DNA of 64,000 bases from Comamonas thiooxydans (GTDB lineage Bacteria > Pseudomonadota > Gammaproteobacteria > Burkholderiales > Burkholderiaceae_C): contig NZ_BBVD01000004.1 of NCBI RefSeq assembly GCF_000964545.1, positions 372,001 to 436,000 of the forward strand, given 5' to 3'. The notes beneath the pieces were generated by a model that was given only the letters and a program-made list of their open reading frames with translations, was not told the DNA's origin and searched no databases. Shown in pieces: positions 60,366 through 64,000 of the stretch (position 1 is the first letter of the stretch; each line of letters starts with the position of its first letter). The position numbers and the translations under genes were made by a program.

Positions 60366-61692
60366 GGCGCAGTCCCGCATGGTTTGCGCCGTTGCCTCCG
60401 GCGTGCTGCAGCACCGCGCGATAGCGTGTCAGCTTGGGCGTATGCGGCACCATGCCCAGCGTGGTCCAGCGCTCCAGATCCTCGCTGTCGGGTTGCGGCA
60501 GCAGCTCGTGACGATAGAGCTCCTGCGTGGCAATCACGCTATCGATGATGCCCGTGACTTCGGTAATTGATGTGATGCGCCGCTTGCCATTAGGCAGGCG
60601 GCTGATCTGCACGATGAAGTCGAGCGCATTGGCAATCTGGCGGCGCAGGCTGACCTCGCTGCCCTGAAAGCCCGCAAAACCGGCAAGCATCTCCATGCGG
60701 TGCAGACACTCACGCGGAGAGCTTGCGTGGATGGTGGCCATGGAGCCGTCGTGGCCGGTGTTCATGGCCTGCAACATCTCCAGCACTTCCGCGCCGCGCA
60801 CCTCGCCCACCACAATGCGATCCGGGCGCATGCGCAAGCTGTTGCGCAGCAGATCCCGAATGGAAACCACTCCCGCGCCTTCAAAGCCACCGGGACGGCT
60901 TTCCATGCGCACCACATGCGGATGAGGCAGCGTCAGCTCGGCCGTATCCTCAATCGTCACCACCCGCTCATTGGCGGGGATAAAACCCGCAATCGCATTG
61001 AGCATGGAGGTCTTGCCGCAACTGGTGCCGCCGCTGATAAGAATATTGCAGCGCTCACGCACCGCCAGCTCGAGCAAGCGGGCCATGCCTTCGTCCATGG
61101 TGCCGAAATCGACCAGATCCTGAACCCGCAGAGGATCATTGCGAAACTTGCGTATCGACACCGCCGGCCCGTCCAGCGACAAGGGCTCTATCACCACATT
61201 GATACGCCCTCCATCCGGCAAGCGCGCATCGACCATGGGCGTGGATTCATCGAGGCGGCGACCCAAGGGAGAGATGATGCGGCGCACGATGCGCAACACA
61301 TGGGCGTTGTCGGTGAAATGCAAGGCCTCCTGCTGCAAAATTCCCTTGCGCGAGACAAAGACGCGCTGATAGCCGTTGATCAGAATGTCCTCGACCTCCG
61401 GGTCGGCCATCAGGTCATCAAGCGGCCCCAGCCCGGACAGCTCCTTATTCAGAGCCTGCGCAATCCATTGCACCTCCTCGTCATTGACGGGAAACCGCTG
61501 CTGACGCACAAACTGCTCCAGCTCCTGGTGTACAAACTGGCGCACACGACTGGTTGACCATTTGGCAAACACCGCGCCCAGCTCCTCCACACGCGTCAGC
61601 AAATGCTCGTGTGCGACGTTCTTGATCAGCAGCAGTTGCTTCGAGTCCGAAAAATGACTACCTTTTTCGGCGAAAACAATGTCCATGCTCAT
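60358..61692 (-). CDS. tadA: Tad secretion ATPase TadA/CpaF
   Basis: This hexameric ATPase powers Flp pilus assembly; it is 444 residues. The PilT/VirB11-type core has Walker A GGTSCGKTS, an acidic Asp box (TIEDTAELTLPHPHVVRMESRP), Walker B RIVVGEVRG and the histidine box HDGSMATIHA. The start at 61692 has GAGGAG upstream and overlaps the tadZ stop by four bases; the frame is open to 61719. Confidence 0.95.
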   Translation of the reverse strand: MSMDIVFAEKGSHFSDSKQLLLIKNVAHEHLLTRVEELGAVFAKWSTSRVRQFVHQELEQFVRQQRFPVNDEEVQWIAQALNKELSGLGPLDDLMADPEVEDILINGYQRVFVSRKGILQQEALHFTDNAHVLRIVRRIISPLGRRLDESTPMVDARLPDGGRINVVIEPLSLDGPAVSIRKFRNDPLRVQDLVDFGTMDEGMARLLELAVRERCNILISGGTSCGKTSMLNAIAGFIPANERVVTIEDTAELTLPHPHVVRMESRPGGFEGAGVVSIRDLLRNSLRMRPDRIVVGEVRGAEVLEMLQAMNTGHDGSMATIHASSPRECLHRMEMLAGFAGFQGSEVSLRRQIANALDFIVQISRLPNGKRRITSITEVTGIIDSVIATQELYRHELLPQPDSEDLERWTTLGMVPHTPKLTRYRAVLQHAGGNGANHAGLRHG

Positions 61693-63038
61693 TCGCCTCT
61701 CCTCAATCGCTTGGCCCATTGCCCCAGAACGCCCGACGCTGGCGCCGCGACCTTGTCGGCCGCAACCGCTCCGCTGAACAATGCTCTGGCCATGCTTCTG
61801 ACACAGGTCACATAGGGATCACCGCGCAGCGACTGCGACAACAACTGTCCACAGCTGGCGGCATTCAGCAAAACCGTGGACCGGTCCGGAACCACATGCA
61901 GCAACTCCAGACCAAGGCGCTGCGCGACCTCTTTGGCGGGCAGGCCGGCCTGCGCATTGAAACGGTTGAGCACCAGCTTGAGCGTGCTGCGATTCACGCC
62001 CTTGGCATCAAGCTCCTTGAGCATCTGTGCCGTAGACACAATGCCTCCCAGCGACTGGTCACAAACCACCCAGGCCTGTCCGCTCTCGCGCAGCAAAGGC
62101 GCCAGAAAATCAGCCTGCACCATGCCGCCCAGATCAATCACCTGCACCCCAAGCAAGCTCTTGAGCGTGTTGACTACGCCCGCTGCAGCTGCAGGGCTGA
62201 CTTCGCGCAGCATGCCCAGATCGGAAGGCCAGGCCAGAGTCACAGTGCCCGTGGAGTGCTTGGCAAAGGCCGATTCGATCAATGTCGCGTCCAGGCGGCG
62301 CGTGTTCTGAACCGCATCCACAAAACTGAAGTCACCAGCGATGCCCAGATACAGCAAGCCATCGCGTGCAGGCAAGCCCAGATCCAGCAATACCGCATGT
62401 GCGGACTCATCCAGCGGCAACTGACTTGCGCCAAAAGGCCTGGCAAGCTGTTTCTTGTTCTTGGCGCCTCTCACGTCATAGGCATGCATCTCCTGGAACA
62501 TCACGGCCAGATGCGTTGCCAGCGTAGTCACTCCCATCCCTACACGTGCCCCCAGCAAAGGCAGGGAGAAACCTTTTGTTTCCTGCTCCAGAGCTACAGC
62601 CGCAGGCAGCTGACTGCGTACATGCATCTGATGCCTGATGGCGACGCTGGCCTCACTTTCGGACGCATCCCAGTCAATGAATTCAGCCACACCACAGCGC
62701 AGGGCTGCGCGCATGGACATTGGCTCCACGGCGGATCCAGCCCCCATGATCACCACCCCAGGGAATATGACGCGCAGATCGCTGACCAGGGCGATGGCAG
62801 CCTCCGTCATGGGAGCCGAGAAATCTACTACCACCACGCCAAGCCCTGGCGCCGAAATCGCAGTATGAAGCGCAGCCAGATCGCCTGCCACCGGTATCAC
62901 TTCCGCATCGCTACCCAGAGCACTCGCCAGCCAGAAAGCGTGCGATGGCGACTGGGTGACCAGCACCACTCGTGCATTGCCGCTCACCGCCCCTGGCTGT
63001 GCGGTATTGAGTTGGGATGAGTCCATGCGCATATTCAT
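61689..63038 (-). CDS. tadZ: Tad pilus localisation protein TadZ/CpaE
   Basis: This is a 449-residue protein with an N-terminal receiver-like domain (VVVVDFSAPMTEAAIALVSDL region) and a C-terminal ParA/MinD-like domain. The nucleotide loop reads GARVGMGVTTLATHLA, lacking the usual lysines of a deviant Walker A, so ATP hydrolysis is doubtful; many TadZ proteins are similarly degenerate. They place the pilus machinery at the pole. Starts at 63038, 63032 or 63026 are possible. It begins 16 bases after the secretin gene. Confidence 0.88.
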   Translation of the reverse strand: MNMRMDSSQLNTAQPGAVSGNARVVLVTQSPSHAFWLASALGSDAEVIPVAGDLAALHTAISAPGLGVVVVDFSAPMTEAAIALVSDLRVIFPGVVIMGAGSAVEPMSMRAALRCGVAEFIDWDASESEASVAIRHQMHVRSQLPAAVALEQETKGFSLPLLGARVGMGVTTLATHLAVMFQEMHAYDVRGAKNKKQLARPFGASQLPLDESAHAVLLDLGLPARDGLLYLGIAGDFSFVDAVQNTRRLDATLIESAFAKHSTGTVTLAWPSDLGMLREVSPAAAAGVVNTLKSLLGVQVIDLGGMVQADFLAPLLRESGQAWVVCDQSLGGIVSTAQMLKELDAKGVNRSTLKLVLNRFNAQAGLPAKEVAQRLGLELLHVVPDRSTVLLNAASCGQLLSQSLRGDPYVTCVRSMARALFSGAVAADKVAAPASGVLGQWAKRLRRGE

Positions 63039-63054
63039 GCCTCTACCCGGACAC

Positions 63055-64000
63055 TCAGCGCGAGAAGCCCGGCGCCACGCTGGACGACAGACCACCCGCC
63101 ACCCATGGACCCCACACCGCAGGATCACGCTGCTCGGTGCGCCCAGGCAGCAGCGGCTCCACATTCACATCGCGCGCCAGCGGTTTGACAAGGCGCGGCG
63201 TCACCACAATCGCCAGCTCGCTCTCCTTTTGCTGAAACTCCTGACGCTTGAACAGCACGCCCAGAATCGGAATATCGCCCAGCAAAGGAACCTTGTCGGT
63301 ACCTGATGTGGTGTTGCGGCTGACCAGGCCGCCAATCACAAAGCTTTCGCCGTCGCCCAGCTCCACCGTGGTATCGGCACGGCGGGTGGTAATCGAGGGG
63401 ACAGTCGCACTATTCAGAACAATGGTGTTGGCGTAATCCAGCTCGCTGGCCTCCGGCGCCACCTTGAGCACAATGCGATCGTTAGACAGCACCGTGGGAG
63501 AGACCGTCAAGCCAATGCCGTAAGGCTTGTACTGAATGGCCACCATGCCCGTGCCCGCTGGCACGGGAACTGGCACTTCCCCGCCCGACAAGAAATTGGC
63601 ACTCTGACCCGACAGAGCCACCAGCGTTGGAGCGGCCAGTACTCGCGCCAAATTGTTGCCTTCAAGCATGCCGATGTTGACCCCGATGCCGGCCTTGTCG
63701 AACTGCATCAGCAAGTTGAAGGCCTGGGTCAAAGGGTTTGCTGCCGCGCCCGTCGTGGAACTTCCGCCGCCAGTTCCATAGGACCCACGTCCAAAAATAC
63801 CAAAGCTGAAACCCGAGCTGTTGGGCGCCGTGCTGAACAGGTTGAGGCCTACCTTCTTCATCTGGGTCTTGTTGAACTCGACCACCTTGACATCGACCTG
63901 CACCACATTGCTCTTGAGCTGGACGCTGGAGAGATCGACGGTCTTAGCCTTGTCGGCGGACTGCGCGTTCGCCAGCTCGCCGGCAAACTGCTGCTCTATC
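63055..64000 (-). CDS. rcpA: Tad/Flp pilus outer-membrane secretin RcpA/CpaC (partial, N-terminus beyond window)
   Basis: The minus-strand frame is open from the window edge, so the N-terminal part is missing; 315 residues are visible. QLKSNVVQVDVKVVEFNKTQMKKVG leads into the secretin domain, with VPVPAGTGMVAIQYKPYGIGLTV and VVTPRLVKPL near the end. Secretins form the outer-membrane pore for the pilus. Flp pilin, prepilin peptidase (tadV), rcpC/cpaB and tadE are not in the window and would be expected beyond 64000. Confidence 0.9.
   Translation of the reverse strand, partial: IEQQFAGELANAQSADKAKTVDLSSVQLKSNVVQVDVKVVEFNKTQMKKVGLNLFSTAPNSSGFSFGIFGRGSYGTGGGSSTTGAAANPLTQAFNLLMQFDKAGIGVNIGMLEGNNLARVLAAPTLVALSGQSANFLSGGEVPVPVPAGTGMVAIQYKPYGIGLTVSPTVLSNDRIVLKVAPEASELDYANTIVLNSATVPSITTRRADTTVELGDGESFVIGGLVSRNTTSGTDKVPLLGDIPILGVLFKRQEFQQKESELAIVVTPRLVKPLARDVNVEPLLPGRTEQRDPAVWGPWVAGGLSSSVAPGFSR

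Overview
The window looks like chromosomal DNA of a high-GC betaproteobacterium of the Comamonadaceae, most likely Comamonas or a close relative such as Delftia. This rests on gene content and order: a spc/alpha ribosomal cluster that starts at rplN and lacks infA, recG-oxyR, rpe-gph close to trpEGDC, thiL-pgpA-pncC, a short intergenic repeat I associate with this family, and codon usage. It is inference, because no 16S gene is present. There is no phage, insertion sequence, CRISPR array or other recent mobile island.

Layout. 1-8.4 kb: an OsmC-like gene cut by the window edge, then a divergent seven-gene operon. It encodes a lipoprotein binding protein, two permeases, a fused double ATPase, a luciferase-like flavin monooxygenase, and two carboxymuconolactone-decarboxylase/AhpD-fold proteins, mostly joined by 4-base overlaps. 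8.4-10.5 kb: a DASS-type anion transporter and a small unknown gene. 10.55-19.7 kb, minus strand: tRNA-fMet behind rplN-rplX-rplE-rpsN-rpsH-rplF-rplR-rpsE-rpmD-rplO-secY-rpmJ-rpsM-rpsK-rpsD-rpoA-rplQ. A good sigma-70 promoter lies upstream of rplN, and stem-loops occupy every wide gap. 19.9-25.6 kb: glycerol catabolism (glpD, glpR, a GNAT gene, glpK) with an AqpZ-type water channel. 25.7-31.3 kb: a phytase-like lipoprotein, proC, ubiA, a PAP2 phosphatase, dps and oxyR. 31.4-39.5 kb: recG, an HD-GYP protein, queA, an orphan Wzz-like protein, a DMT transporter, ung and a receiver-less OmpR-type DNA-binding protein.

39.5-48.1 kb: tryptophan operon trpE-chorismate mutase-trpG-trpD-small membrane peptide-trpC. 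It is separated from its usual partners gph and rpe by a chalcone-isomerase-like gene and a gene fusing S-adenosylmethionine decarboxylase to spermidine synthase. 48.1-54.4 kb: apaG, a multi-spanning membrane protein of the so-called site-specific recombinase family, thiL, a MuiA-like protein, pgpA and pncC. 54.4-64 kb, minus strand: the distal part of a tad (tight adherence, Flp pilus) operon from the secretin rcpA/cpaC, cut by the window end, through tadZ, tadA, tadB, tadC, tadD and a DUF3613 gene to tadG.

Most of the window is core housekeeping. The best candidates for under-described biology are the transporter-plus-oxidoreductase operon at the left end, the 53-residue membrane peptide coupled inside the trp operon, the SpeD-SpeE fusion, and a short inverted-repeat element found between genes and inside the coding start of pgpA.
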